Virus record (IMG/VR): IMGVR_UViG_3300017917_001616
Location: 1-64,000 of that record
DNA from: a virus
Length of the DNA: 64,000 nt
Strand: one strand, 5' to 3'
Shown here piece by piece: positions 22,224 through 29,400 of the stretch. The notes under the pieces were generated by a model, which worked only from the letters and a program-made list of their open reading frames with translations, was not told the origin of the DNA and searched no databases. The first letter of the stretch is position 1. Each line of letters opens with the position of its first letter. Made by a program: the position numbers and the translations under genes.

Positions 22224-22519
22224 ATAAATTGTAGTGTTGAGCAACGACAACAAGACTGCTACAGCGGTCTACTACATTCGGTAAGCGGGACCGTTCGTTG
22301 TAACAGCCAAACAAGACGACCGAAGTAAACTAGTTTAGACCTAGCGAAAAGGGCCAGCTGCCTGTGACGTGCATTCCGGGGTTAGAGAAGCTGGGGATAT
22401 GGTTTCGGTGTTTACCTGAACAAAATATACTGTGGAATGTCGTTTTCTGTCTAAGAATAATCTGTTACAACGAAATAGTAACTCCGGATGATAGTAACCG
22501 GTTTATATAGAGATTCAAT
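22224..22519 (+). ncRNA. Structured RNA with a perfect 13-bp closing helix
   Basis: TTCGTTGTAACAG (22294-22306) pairs perfectly with CTGTTACAACGAA (22462-22474), closing about 155 nt that include CCAGCT/AGCTGG and GTAAAC/GTTTAG hairpins; ACCGAA and GTAAAC can also pair with TTCGGT and GTTTAC further on, a possible pseudoknot. No gene. The flanks carry smaller hairpins. Confidence 0.62.
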
Positions 22520-22594
22520 GCGGGTGTAACTCAGAGGTAGAGTGTCAGCCTTCCAAGCTGTTCGTCGAGGGTTCGATTCCCTTCGCCCGCTCCA
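22520..22594 (+). tRNA. tRNA-Gly(TCC)
   Basis: Acceptor GCGGGTG/CGCCCGC, T73, CCA; anticodon loop CTTCCAA. Confidence 0.92.
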
Positions 22595-22598
22595 AATT

Positions 22599-22673
22599 GC
22601 CGGTGTAGCTCAGTGGTAGAGCGACGGTCTCCAAAACCGTGCGTAGTGGGTTCGATTCCTACCTCCGGCGCCA
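22599..22673 (+). tRNA. tRNA-Trp(CCA)
   Basis: Acceptor GCCGGTG/CTCCGGC with a T-T mismatch, G73, CCA; anticodon arm ACGGT-CTCCAAA-ACCGT. Confidence 0.92.
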
Positions 22674-22924
22674 AACTTGGGAGTTAGCCGCCCAAAACCA
22701 GTGTCAACGACTTCTCATACAACTTGACACTCTAATAAACTTTTGTATCTGAGACGAGGCCATCTGCGTAGTGATGGCAGGCGTTGGTTGTGTTGGTCTT
22801 GAAAGAAACGCAACGGGTATTGATGCATGCCTAAGGAAAGGGTTGGCCCCCAGCATCGACTATTTTATGACCTAGCGTCACTGTATTGGTCTAGTCACCC
22901 TTATACACCTAGGTCTTCTTATTT
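22674..22924 (+). ncRNA. Non-coding stretch with strong hairpins
   Basis: TTGGG/CCCAA, AGTGTCAA/TTGACACT (perfect 8 bp), GCCATC/GATGGC, GATGC/GCATC and GACCTAG/CTAGGTC. No gene. Probably one or two structured RNAs in the same transcript. Confidence 0.45.
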
Positions 22925-22999
22925 GCGCCCTTGGACAAGATGGATTGTCAGAGGATTCTAACCCTTAGTAGACGGGATCGTTACCCGTAGGGCGCACCA
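22925..22999 (+). tRNA. tRNA-Arg(TCT), T-loop ATCGTTA
   Basis: Acceptor GCGCCCT/AGGGCGC perfect, A73, CCA; anticodon loop ATTCTAA. T-arm ACGGG-ATCGTTA-CCCGT has A54 and T58, the reverse of the normal T54-A58 pair. Confidence 0.8.
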
Positions 23000-23107
23000 A
23001 ATATTTCTGGGTTATCCGAGACAATCTCCGCCACGGGCGGCTTGGCTGTTTATAAGTCTAGCAAAGCTAGTTAGATACTATAGGACATAGACGGTAACTT
23101 GGGGCGC
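23000..23107 (+). other. Spacer with short hairpins
   Basis: CGCC/GGCG and CTAGC-AAA-GCTAG hairpins; no gene. Confidence 0.35.
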
Positions 23108-23115
23108 TATAAATA
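23108..23115 (+). promoter_or_regulatory. Late promoter TATAAATA
   Basis: Exact TATAAATA 13 bases before the next start, then AAAGGAG. Confidence 0.62.
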
Positions 23116-23128
23116 AAAGGAGCAATAC

Positions 23129-23305
23129 ATGAGAATGACCAAAGAAGAAATTGAAACCGCAGTTCGAGTTTGGCCAGCTAATGTAAAGGCTCCGATAACT
23201 CGAGACGAACAAATACAACTAATTATTACAGCACGTGAACGTCACGCTGCTAACAGAGAAAAAATTCGACAACTTTTAAAGGAGAATAATAATGTCGTAG
23301 ATTGA
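23129..23305 (+). CDS. Small hypothetical protein (58 aa)
   Basis: AAAGGAG site 7 bases upstream. MRMTKEEIETAVRVWPANVK, then helical and basic (TARERHAANREKIRQLLKEN). Resembles a small DNA- or protein-binding helical protein. Its end overlaps the start of the next gene. Confidence 0.6.
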   Translation: MRMTKEEIETAVRVWPANVKAPITRDEQIQLIITARERHAANREKIRQLLKENNNVVD

Positions 23306-23885
23306 ATATGCTTGTAAGGAACTAGTTTTCCATTTCAACAAAAAACACTTAGAAGATGATACTATCCCGATGTGGGTTATCAAGTTTCGTGGTGAAACAT
23401 ATTATGTTAACCATGTAGATTGCAGCGTTCCGTGGTCAACCAAAGAAACGCCAGATAACAATCACACCAAAGGCAGTATTAAAGTTAAAAACTGCTTAGT
23501 AGTAATTGATGATTCAAACACAGCAATTATTACACCATTGACTGAAGCAGATAAGAAAAAACTCGAAAGTAAGAAAAAATTTACACGTATTATTACTAGC
23601 TATGGTGCAAAGTTGAAGGCAGCAATCAACGACTTAGGACTTGAAACTGGTTATATTAAAAAAGCAGGCGGTGGCTGTAGCACGTTATGGTTCATCACCG
23701 AGTTGTATAATTACGATGAGTTTTTTCAACTTAAGTTTGCTATGACAGGCACAGACTTGCGAGTGTTAAAAGAAAACGAAGACTACTTCAAAGCGTATGG
23801 TTCATCAACAGATGACCAAGAATATATCGACGACGAAGAAGATTTGTATGATGACGAGGATTACGAATCATTATACGAAACTTAG
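23292..23885 (+). CDS. Conserved hypothetical protein with in-frame amber at codon 3
   Basis: The ATG at 23292 has an ideal AAAGGAG 7 bases upstream, then reads Met-Ser-TAG and continues open as IEYACKELVFHFNKKHLEDD and on to 23885. Without the amber the product is about 197 residues; an internal ATG at 23370 gives 171 but has no ribosome binding site. The protein is alpha/beta with an acidic tail. Either it is a broken or read-through gene, or translation starts inside. Function unknown. Confidence 0.6.
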
Positions 23886-23968
23886 ACTACAAACGTAGCA
23901 GTAACTAGGTTACTGCCCGTATAAAACCCCCGCTGTGATCCCGAGATAAGAACACAGAGGACCAGCAC

Positions 23969-23993
23969 CCCACGCTTTCGAGCGTGGGTTTTT
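23969..23993 (+). terminator. Strong terminator touching a tRNA gene
   Basis: CCCACGCT-TTCG-AGCGTGGG, an 8-bp stem with a UUCG loop, then TTTTT whose end abuts tRNA-Val. Transcription of that tRNA must read through or start nearby. Confidence 0.85.
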
Positions 23994-24068
23994 GCGGGAT
24001 TAGCTCAGTGGTAGAGCCGCTCGTTTACACCGAGAAGGTCGGGAGTTCGAACCTCTCATCCCGCACCA
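23994..24068 (+). tRNA. tRNA-Val(TAC)
   Basis: Acceptor GCGGGAT/ATCCCGC perfect, A73, CCA; anticodon arm CTCG-TTTACAC-CGAG. Confidence 0.93.
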
Positions 24069-24090
24069 ATTATTTTTATGGACGTTATAT

Positions 24091-24717
24091 ATGGTTAAAA
24101 TGACTTGTTACTCGGATGTTCCTGGATGGGGAGATTTTCCGATAGTATACCGTGATTTAGTTGCGTCACTGCCTGCTAACGCTAGTATACTTGAATTAGG
24201 TGTTGGGTTTGGACGTGGAACATGGACAATGCTCGACGCAATGACGGATACCATGTCACTTTATATAATTGATAGTTTTAATGCAGTAGACACAGTAGAT
24301 TTGTGGGAAAATTATTTCGAAACAGGTAGTCCGGTAACACTAAGTCGGGAAAATATATTAGAGTATGGAAATATGACTAAAATATATAACCACTACGAAA
24401 TCTTTTTACATAATATATGTCAACACACACGTTACTCTCAAATACAAGCAATACATGCTATATCAAGCGACGAGTATATTGCTTCGAATTTTAAGAATGA
24501 TTTTGATCTTGTATTCCTAGACGGCGAGCATTCATATGAAGCTGTAAAGCAAGAACTTGAATACTTTAAAAATTCTGGCATAATTTCTGGACATGACTAC
24601 AATATTGAAACTTGGCCGGGTGTAATACAAGCGGTAACCGAATTTCTTGATAGTAACCCCGATCGGTATTTAAAAGTATACGAAGAAAATGAAGTATTTG
24701 TGATTTGCCGTCGTTAA
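24091..24717 (+). CDS. SAM-dependent methyltransferase (type 24)
   Basis: 208 residues. Class I methyltransferase fold: SAM loop LELGVGFGRG (34-43), DSFNAVD, and the motif DLVFLDGEHSYEAVKQELEY with GIISGHDY near the end, typical of Methyltransf_24 enzymes that often act on sugars or small molecules. The substrate is unknown. The next gene is a second, different methyltransferase. Confidence 0.78.
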   Translation: MVKMTCYSDVPGWGDFPIVYRDLVASLPANASILELGVGFGRGTWTMLDAMTDTMSLYIIDSFNAVDTVDLWENYFETGSPVTLSRENILEYGNMTKIYNHYEIFLHNICQHTRYSQIQAIHAISSDEYIASNFKNDFDLVFLDGEHSYEAVKQELEYFKNSGIISGHDYNIETWPGVIQAVTEFLDSNPDRYLKVYEENEVFVICRR

Positions 24718-24755
24718 ACTGAATAATAAATAGTTTTAATTACGGAGATTACAAT

Positions 24756-25619
24756 ATGGTCTATCATTTAGAAAATTCTATCTGGAATAAAAAAAATCAT
24801 CCAGAAGGACTTTCGCTGCCTATGATCGAAGATTTACCTAGGGTCAACTTATTATTAAAGCCTGCAATAGAAAGAAAGGCAAAAGACAAGATTGTTATTG
24901 ACCTTGGGTGCGGCAGCGGATTATTGGGACTATATGCTTTTGACTACGGTGCAAAATTTGTTTATTTTGTTGAACAAGACCCTTTCATGATTGATACATT
25001 ACGTAACAGTTTGCCTAAAATACTAGATCCTAACAAATTTAAAATTATTCATAAGTATGCACAAGACTTAACTTATGATGATTTTGATTGTGGCGAACCA
25101 GAGTTATGTGTTAGTGAGTTACAAGGGCCGCAACTGTATGACGAAGGTTGCTATCAATGCACAATTCCTATACGAAGCATGTATCAAAACTTAGTATTCA
25201 TACCAGAAGTGTATCGACTCGATATCATTGAATCAGATGTAGACTATAGCAAATGGCCGTGGCCTCAAAGCGAAACACGTTTGTTAGAGCATTACAAATA
25301 TATGTATTCTAAAATAGGTTGGACAAATGGGTTTATCGGATTAGACCGTCCTATCGAATTAGTAAATCCGAAAAAAATAGGTGAGCTTGTATACGACACA
25401 AGATCTGGTATTTTTAAAAACACATTTTCTACTGTTATTACTGCGCCAGAAGGCAAAATGATTAACATGTTTGGTTTTTGCCAATCTGACGAATTAGAAA
25501 ATGTTACAACTAAATTTGGTTGGTATGTTTATCCCAGACAGGAACAGATGTTATTGACAGTTCATAATCCCAATACAGCTATTGATTCTAGGATTATGTT
25601 TTCTTTAGCATTACAATGA
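24756..25619 (+). CDS. PRMT-like methyltransferase
   Basis: 287 residues. Motif I VIDLGCGSGLLGLYAFDYG, post-I YFVEQDP, and SELQGP where protein arginine methyltransferases have their first double-E motif glutamate, followed by a beta-barrel-like C-terminal half. A protein arginine methyltransferase-like enzyme is the best guess; the target is unknown. An AATAAATAG box and CGGAGAT precede the start. Confidence 0.7.
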   Translation: MVYHLENSIWNKKNHPEGLSLPMIEDLPRVNLLLKPAIERKAKDKIVIDLGCGSGLLGLYAFDYGAKFVYFVEQDPFMIDTLRNSLPKILDPNKFKIIHKYAQDLTYDDFDCGEPELCVSELQGPQLYDEGCYQCTIPIRSMYQNLVFIPEVYRLDIIESDVDYSKWPWPQSETRLLEHYKYMYSKIGWTNGFIGLDRPIELVNPKKIGELVYDTRSGIFKNTFSTVITAPEGKMINMFGFCQSDELENVTTKFGWYVYPRQEQMLLTVHNPNTAIDSRIMFSLALQ

Positions 25620-25625
25620 AATTAT

Positions 25626-25699
25626 GCCGGTATAGCTGAGTGGTTTAGCAGCTGATTAGTAATCAGCCGACGGGAGTTCGATTCTCTCTACCGGCACCA
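25626..25699 (+). tRNA. tRNA-Thr(AGT)
   Basis: Acceptor GCCGGTA/TACCGGC perfect, A73, CCA; anticodon arm GCTGA-TTAGTAA-TCAGC gives AGT. An A34 Thr tRNA is unusual in bacteria. Confidence 0.85.
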
Positions 25700-25738
25700 A
25701 TACTAAATACATGATACATGTTTGTAAAGGAATCGGCA

Positions 25739-26530
25739 ATGGGTGTAAAATTTGTAATAGGGTTAACAGATGTAACAATACATGAATCGTTTTATCCGAC
25801 TCCGGACGTTGTTAACACATATCAAGGTCCCGCAGATCAATTTGAAAAAGTGGCATATTATGTTTTACAAAATAATAACGCTTCAATTGAGAAAGCATCG
25901 ATAGAATGGACATTGGATACAACTCTTCCTGCTGTCAATACTGTGTTAGATATCATTGATACTGTAAAAATATCGCCCTTAAATGTTACACACATATATG
26001 CTCACAAGTATACACAAGAAGTATTGCCTAGTTTGTTTGACACAGACTTTATCATTGAAATGAAAAATTTGGTCCCAGTGGATGGGTTAGTGTTCCCTGA
26101 GTATACTAGTGTTGATTATGATAATATTTCAACAAACAAACCTCCGATGTATTGCAGTTTAGAATTAGACGGCACATGTGCTACATTAACAAGTCAGGTT
26201 GAAGATGCACAAACACTTGCATACGCTATGTTTAACAATGATTTATCATATTTGGTTAACGGGCCTATGATAAAATATGTTTATCCTACGTTTAGGGTAA
26301 ATTTTAGACATAATGGAGAAACAGTGTTAAACAAATCTATGTCAGTGCAACAAACACAATGGATGCGTGATAACAAAGATTTTCTTGAATCTAAAGGATA
26401 TTTCGAGTCTGATAATAAAAACAAATTAGGATCTCTTGTGATAGGTCAACTTGTAGGTAGCTATCAAGATGCATTTGCAAAAGCACAACAGTATACCAGA
26501 ATTTGCAGAGTTGAAATAATAAGGGATTAA
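25739..26530 (+). CDS. Hypothetical protein, paralogue pair member 1 (263 aa)
   Basis: Start is the ATG after AAAGGAATCGG; ATG 25718 is further off. Opening MGVKFVIGLTDV and closing YTRICRVEI match the next gene (MLKFVVGLTDV, YPRICRTSF), so the two are tandem paralogues. Alpha/beta, no recognised family. Tandem duplication in the tRNA region suggests host-range or structural variation, but this is speculation. Confidence 0.6.
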   Translation: MGVKFVIGLTDVTIHESFYPTPDVVNTYQGPADQFEKVAYYVLQNNNASIEKASIEWTLDTTLPAVNTVLDIIDTVKISPLNVTHIYAHKYTQEVLPSLFDTDFIIEMKNLVPVDGLVFPEYTSVDYDNISTNKPPMYCSLELDGTCATLTSQVEDAQTLAYAMFNNDLSYLVNGPMIKYVYPTFRVNFRHNGETVLNKSMSVQQTQWMRDNKDFLESKGYFESDNKNKLGSLVIGQLVGSYQDAFAKAQQYTRICRVEIIRD

Positions 26531-26536
26531 TATTAC

Positions 26537-27298
26537 ATGCTAAAATTTGTAGTAGGCTTAACAGATGTAGTTGATTACGAAGGGTTTGTATACAACGAGT
26601 CAAACAAAGATGATCCAGGTGTATATTACAACATACGTAAAGCATCTGTAGAAATAGAAAAAGCAAAATTAGAATGGAAGATATACACAGATATTGATGC
26701 TGCTAAAAATTCCATTATGCTTTGGGAAAAAATAATAAGAATACCTCATTTGTGCATGATCGGTTCTCATTCACAAGAATACAAGTTTTATCCAGAGTTT
26801 AAAGAATATAATTTTTCTATCTCTTATGTTAACTTATTGCCAATGGGATTAGAATACGTAAAGAAGTTTACAGATGATGATTATGATAAGTGTAATGGCG
26901 AACCTGACTTTGGAGATCTATGTATACATATGTGCGAAGACATAAACGGGTTACCACAGCACGATTCTAATATTATCGGTGCCTTTAGTGCAAATGATAT
27001 AAATTTGTTACCGGATGCATCAATAAGAGGTGATGTATTACCTAGATACTTTATTAATTTTCCGTTACGTGGAAATTCAAAACCAAATCGTTGGATCAAG
27101 CAAGCAAATTTTGCAGAGTTTGTTGACAACAATAAAGAAACCATCATATCAAAAGGGTATGATATAAGTTCTAATAGAATCGAAAATTATGGTCCTATTA
27201 CAATTGGTAAACTGCTTAACGACCCAAACGAAACTTACGATTTCTTAACAAAATATCCGAGGATATGCAGAACAAGTTTTGTCCAAACAGAAGAATAA
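26537..27298 (+). CDS. Hypothetical protein, paralogue pair member 2 (253 aa)
   Basis: Six bases after its paralogue. Shares the start and end motifs and general length but only scattered identity in the middle, so the duplication is old. Function unknown. Confidence 0.6.
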   Translation: MLKFVVGLTDVVDYEGFVYNESNKDDPGVYYNIRKASVEIEKAKLEWKIYTDIDAAKNSIMLWEKIIRIPHLCMIGSHSQEYKFYPEFKEYNFSISYVNLLPMGLEYVKKFTDDDYDKCNGEPDFGDLCIHMCEDINGLPQHDSNIIGAFSANDINLLPDASIRGDVLPRYFINFPLRGNSKPNRWIKQANFAEFVDNNKETIISKGYDISSNRIENYGPITIGKLLNDPNETYDFLTKYPRICRTSFVQTEE

Positions 27299-27308
27299 TT
27301 TTTTTTGT

Positions 27309-27332
27309 GTAATACGTCTAAATTGTCAAAGA
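27309..27332 (-). repeat. 24-base inverted repeat, right copy
   Basis: Exact reverse complement of 18187-18210, including most of boxA 1. It lies between the paralogue gene and an early promoter. Confidence 0.9.
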
Positions 27333-27338
27333 AAACGG

Positions 27339-27367
27339 TTGACGAAGATAAATAAAAGCACTATATT
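27339..27367 (+). promoter_or_regulatory. Overlapping early and late promoters of RNA cluster 2
   Basis: TTGACG and TATATT 17 bases apart, with GATAAATA (27347-27354) inside the spacer. Confidence 0.65.
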
Positions 27368-27395
27368 ACTAACATAAGCAAAAGGAAATCAAGAG

Positions 27396-27485
27396 ATGAC
27401 TCACAATACTAAACACATGATTAGCATTAAGCGTTTTGAACGCCACGAGTATCTCTTTGGATTCTCGGAGGGTTATAGCGGATAA
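27396..27485 (+). CDS. Leader peptide (29 aa)
   Basis: AAAGGAAATCAAGAG precedes the ATG. Reads MTHNTKHMISIKRFERHEYL then FGFSEGYSG. Its codons cover one strand of an antiterminator fold and a terminator follows, so it looks like an attenuation leader peptide. Confidence 0.55.
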   Translation: MTHNTKHMISIKRFERHEYLFGFSEGYSG

Positions 27486-27543
27486 GTGTATATACACATA
27501 AACGCAATGACACCCTCCAGTAGAGATACTAGGAGGGTTTTTT
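27448..27543 (+). promoter_or_regulatory. Attenuator: terminator and competing antiterminator
   Basis: Terminator: ACCCTCC (27512-27518) pairs with GGAGGGT (27532-27538), then T-run. Competing fold: AGTATCTC (27448-27455) with GAGATACT (27523-27530) and GGAGGGT (27467-27473) with the same ACCCTCC. A ribosome on the leader peptide would break the competing fold and let the terminator form. Confidence 0.65.
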
Positions 27544-27679
27544 ATTAGGCTAAAGTGGAAATGCGGAACGAGACTGCGAGTAACCACTATAAACAAACTC
27601 AAATGGGCGTGTTAGAAGATGAAACGACCGGTGGTAACGGCGGAGTAAAAATCTAGCAGCAAGCTAATAATTTTGTTTT
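27544..27679 (+). other. Non-coding spacer before tRNAs
   Basis: No gene and no strong long helix seen. Confidence 0.3.
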
Positions 27680-27750
27680 GGCGACACGGCAAGTGCCGAC
27701 TCGGCTCTCATAAGGCTGATGATTTGGAGCGTTACCAAATGTCGCTACCA
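27680..27750 (+). tRNA. tRNA(CAT) with minimal D-arm
   Basis: Acceptor GGCGACA/TGTCGCT, A73, CCA; anticodon loop CTCATAA. The D-arm is only CGGC-AAGT-GCCG with no GG, and the T-loop is AGCGTTA instead of TTCGANT. Elbow contacts must differ from normal. Met or Ile2. Confidence 0.7.
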
Positions 27751-27752
27751 AC

Positions 27753-27878
27753 AACTCTATTTTTAGAATAGGCAGAGCAAGTAAGCAAAAGTAGTTACAT
27801 TCCCTAGTGTAGCGAAAAGAGGAGCAGGTTTAGGGACCCGGAGCATATCCCCTCGCTGCCTTTTGTAAAAGTAGAGTT
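27753..27878 (+). ncRNA. Structured RNA closed by a 12-13 bp helix
   Basis: AACTCTATTTTT pairs with AAAAGTAGAGTT (one G-U); inside AGGCAG pairs with CTGCCT. The AACTCTA strand resembles that of the element at 18299. Confidence 0.58.
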
Positions 27879-27882
27879 TTAT

Positions 27883-27957
27883 TGCCTCTTAGCTCAGTGG
27901 TAGAGCAATCCCCTGATAAGGGATAGGTCACTAGTTCGAATCTAGTAGGGGCAACCA
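27883..27957 (+). tRNA. tRNA-Ile(GAT)
   Basis: Acceptor TGCCTCT/AGGGGCA, A73, CCA; anticodon arm ATCCC-CTGATAA-GGGAT. Confidence 0.92.
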
Positions 27958-27964
27958 ATTATAT

Positions 27965-28041
27965 CTCGCATAGGACTACTCGGTGATGGTCGCTGGCCTT
28001 TCAAGTCGGAGAAACGGGTTCGAAACCCGTATGCGGGACCA
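27965..28041 (+). tRNA. tRNA-Glu(TTC)
   Basis: Acceptor CTCGCAT/ATGCGGG, A73, CCA; anticodon loop CTTTCAA. Confidence 0.88.
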
Positions 28042-28046
28042 ATAAC

Positions 28047-28122
28047 GCTTCTAACTGTCTAATGGAAAGGCAGGCGCCCGATAAGCGTCTAGAAGGAAGT
28101 TCGATTCTTCCTAGAAGCACCA
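28047..28122 (+). tRNA. tRNA-Ile(GAT)-like with C33
   Basis: Acceptor GCTTCTA/TAGAAGC perfect, A73, CCA; anticodon arm GGCGC-CCGATAA-GCGTC. Position 33 is C, not the universal T. Confidence 0.8.
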
Positions 28123-28129
28123 AACACAT

Positions 28130-28215
28130 GTGCAGGTGGGTGAGTGGCTTAAACCAGCAGACTGTAACTCTGCCGCTGAGAAGCAACGTTGGTTCGAATC
28201 CAACCCTGCACACCA
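28130..28215 (+). tRNA. tRNA-Tyr(GTA)
   Basis: Acceptor GTGCAGG/CCTGCAC perfect, A73, CCA; anticodon arm GCAGA-CTGTAAC-TCTGC; long variable arm. Confidence 0.93.
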
Positions 28216-28257
28216 AATATAGATCAAGCCTAGTTGATCTCGAAAGTCGCTAGGCCC

Positions 28258-28322
28258 GCCCTTGCAAGAGGTTATAGAAAGGATCGAGACTTTCTATGTG
28301 GGATCGTTCCCCACCAAGGGTA
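28258..28322 (+). ncRNA. tRNA-like RNA without D-arm
   Basis: GCCCTTG/CAAGGGT closing stem, 8-bp arm ATAGAAAG/CTTTCTAT with loop GATCGAGA, and T-arm GTGGG-ATCGTTC-CCCAC with the A54/T58 swap. No D-stem and no CCA. Upstream AGATCAA/TTGATCT and GCCTAG/CTAGGC compete. Confidence 0.5.
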
Positions 28323-28329
28323 TCGTTAC

Positions 28330-28421
28330 GGGGGATGCAAGTAAGGCTAGGTGGTCCTGGCGGCTGGCTGTAAACCAGTCCCTGCAAAGGCAAGGCGTTC
28401 GAATCGTCCCATTCCCCACCA
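28330..28421 (+). tRNA. tRNA-Tyr(GTA), second
   Basis: Acceptor GGGGGAT/ATTCCCC, A73, CCA; anticodon arm CTGG-CTGTAAA-CCAG; long variable arm and a few extra bases before the D-arm. Confidence 0.82.
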
Positions 28422-28426
28422 AATAT

Positions 28427-28502
28427 CCCTAGGTAGTTCAGTTGGTAGAACACATGCCTGAAGAGCATGGTGTCGGCGGTTCGATTCCGTCCCTAGGGGC
28501 CA
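28427..28502 (+). tRNA. tRNA-Phe(GAA)
   Basis: Acceptor CCCTAGG/CCTAGGG perfect, G73, CCA; anticodon arm CATGC-CTGAAGA-GCATG. Confidence 0.93.
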
Positions 28503-28505
28503 TAT

Positions 28506-28581
28506 CTGTCTGTAGCTCAACTGGAAGAGCAAGGGATTTCTACTCCCTAGGTTGCGAGTTCGACTCTTGCCAGGCAGGCCA
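28506..28581 (+). tRNA. tRNA-Arg(TCT)
   Basis: Acceptor CTGTCTG/CAGGCAG, G73, CCA; anticodon arm AGGGA-TTTCTAC-TCCCT. Third TCT tRNA in the window. Confidence 0.9.
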
Positions 28582-28583
28582 AT

Positions 28584-28658
28584 CCTGATGTAGTGATAAT
28601 GGTAGCACACTGAGCTGTGGACTCAGTAGAGTTGGATCGTAACCAACCGTCAGGACCA
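28584..28658 (+). tRNA. tRNA-His(GTG), T-loop ATCGTAA
   Basis: Acceptor CCTGATG/CGTCAGG, A73, CCA; anticodon arm ACTGAG-CTGTGGA-CTCAGT. T-arm GTTGG-ATCGTAA-CCAAC has A54/T58. Confidence 0.85.
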
Positions 28659-28687
28659 AAAAAATTAAAAAAAGATGAAAATAGTTG

Positions 28688-28716
28688 TTGACTCCAAGAT
28701 GTCTTGAATGTAGTGT
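28688..28716 (+). promoter_or_regulatory. Weak early promoter
   Basis: TTGACT and TAGTGT 17 bases apart, after an A-rich tract; spacer CCAAGATGTCTTGAATG is of the conserved type. Confidence 0.45.
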
Positions 28717-28748
28717 GTATATGTAAGTTGAGAACAACGGAGACAACA

Positions 28749-29105
28749 ATGAAAGTTATCGTCCAGCATATCGACCAAGATCGTGATACTGGTGCTGTTT
28801 TGGGCTTTACTAATGTTGCAGAAGTTAACGTGTGGCACACCGAAGACATCGACGAAGCACTCGAATACGCTTATCGTTGGACCAACAACGTGTCAGGTTC
28901 GTGGAGCATCAAGTTGCGAGATATGCGACTGCGTGATGGCACTATGTTTGAGAATGGTGACTACAACGATGATGTAACTGTGCTTGTTCCCTTGCATAAG
29001 GGCGGAGTTGGTTTGCGTAGCACTTCGATGTTTGACCGTATGATTCTTAACGGCAAGACATACAAAGTATCGATGGTTGGGTTTACTGAAATGGAGACTG
29101 CATAA
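28749..29105 (+). CDS. Hypothetical early protein (118 aa)
   Basis: Start is the ATG after CGGAGAC. Beta-rich N-terminus (MKVIVQHIDQDRDTGAVLGF), then helix and strands. Followed by coupled small genes. Function unknown. Confidence 0.62.
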   Translation: MKVIVQHIDQDRDTGAVLGFTNVAEVNVWHTEDIDEALEYAYRWTNNVSGSWSIKLRDMRLRDGTMFENGDYNDDVTVLVPLHKGGVGLRSTSMFDRMILNGKTYKVSMVGFTEMETA

Positions 29106-29242
29106 TGTCGGACGTTACTAAGTTTTTTGCAATCGCACTTAATAGTGCGCTAGCAATTGTTGTAATCGGGATGGTGGTTAACTACGATCCCATGCGGGCA
29201 GCAATCGATCATGCTGTGCTAGTTGCAATTATGAGCGAGTAA
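29105..29242 (+). CDS. Small membrane protein (45 aa)
   Basis: Overlaps the previous stop (TAATG). One hydrophobic helix at about residues 7-25 (FFAIALNSALAIVVIGMVV). Confidence 0.55.
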   Translation: MSDVTKFFAIALNSALAIVVIGMVVNYDPMRAAIDHAVLVAIMSE

Positions 29243-29400
29243 TGAAGTTAGACCCCGAAGAAAGAATACTGTTAACAAAGGAGGAAGCTGAGCGTATTGA
29301 AGACATATGTAAAAATCCTCCCGAGCCGACCGACTACGTAAGACGATATATTAACGCATATAGGAAGAAAGATGAAACGAAAACGCCAAAAGGTTCCTAA
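29242..29400 (+). CDS. Small protein with DUF1778-like motif (52 aa)
   Basis: TAATG coupling. Residues 10-38 (LLTKEEAERIEDICKNPPEP, then TDYVRRYI) resemble the end of DUF1778 antitoxin-like proteins. As a partial motif this is weak evidence; function unknown. Confidence 0.55.
   Translation: MKLDPEERILLTKEEAERIEDICKNPPEPTDYVRRYINAYRKKDETKTPKGS

Noticed and set aside
22310-22480. 5S rRNA-like segment
   Set aside because: No CGAAC-type loop or the standard 5S helices; the pairings found do not fit.
28506-28581. Amber suppressor tRNA (anticodon CTA) to match the amber at 23298
   Set aside because: The loop TTTCTAC places TCT at 34-36, so it is an Arg tRNA.
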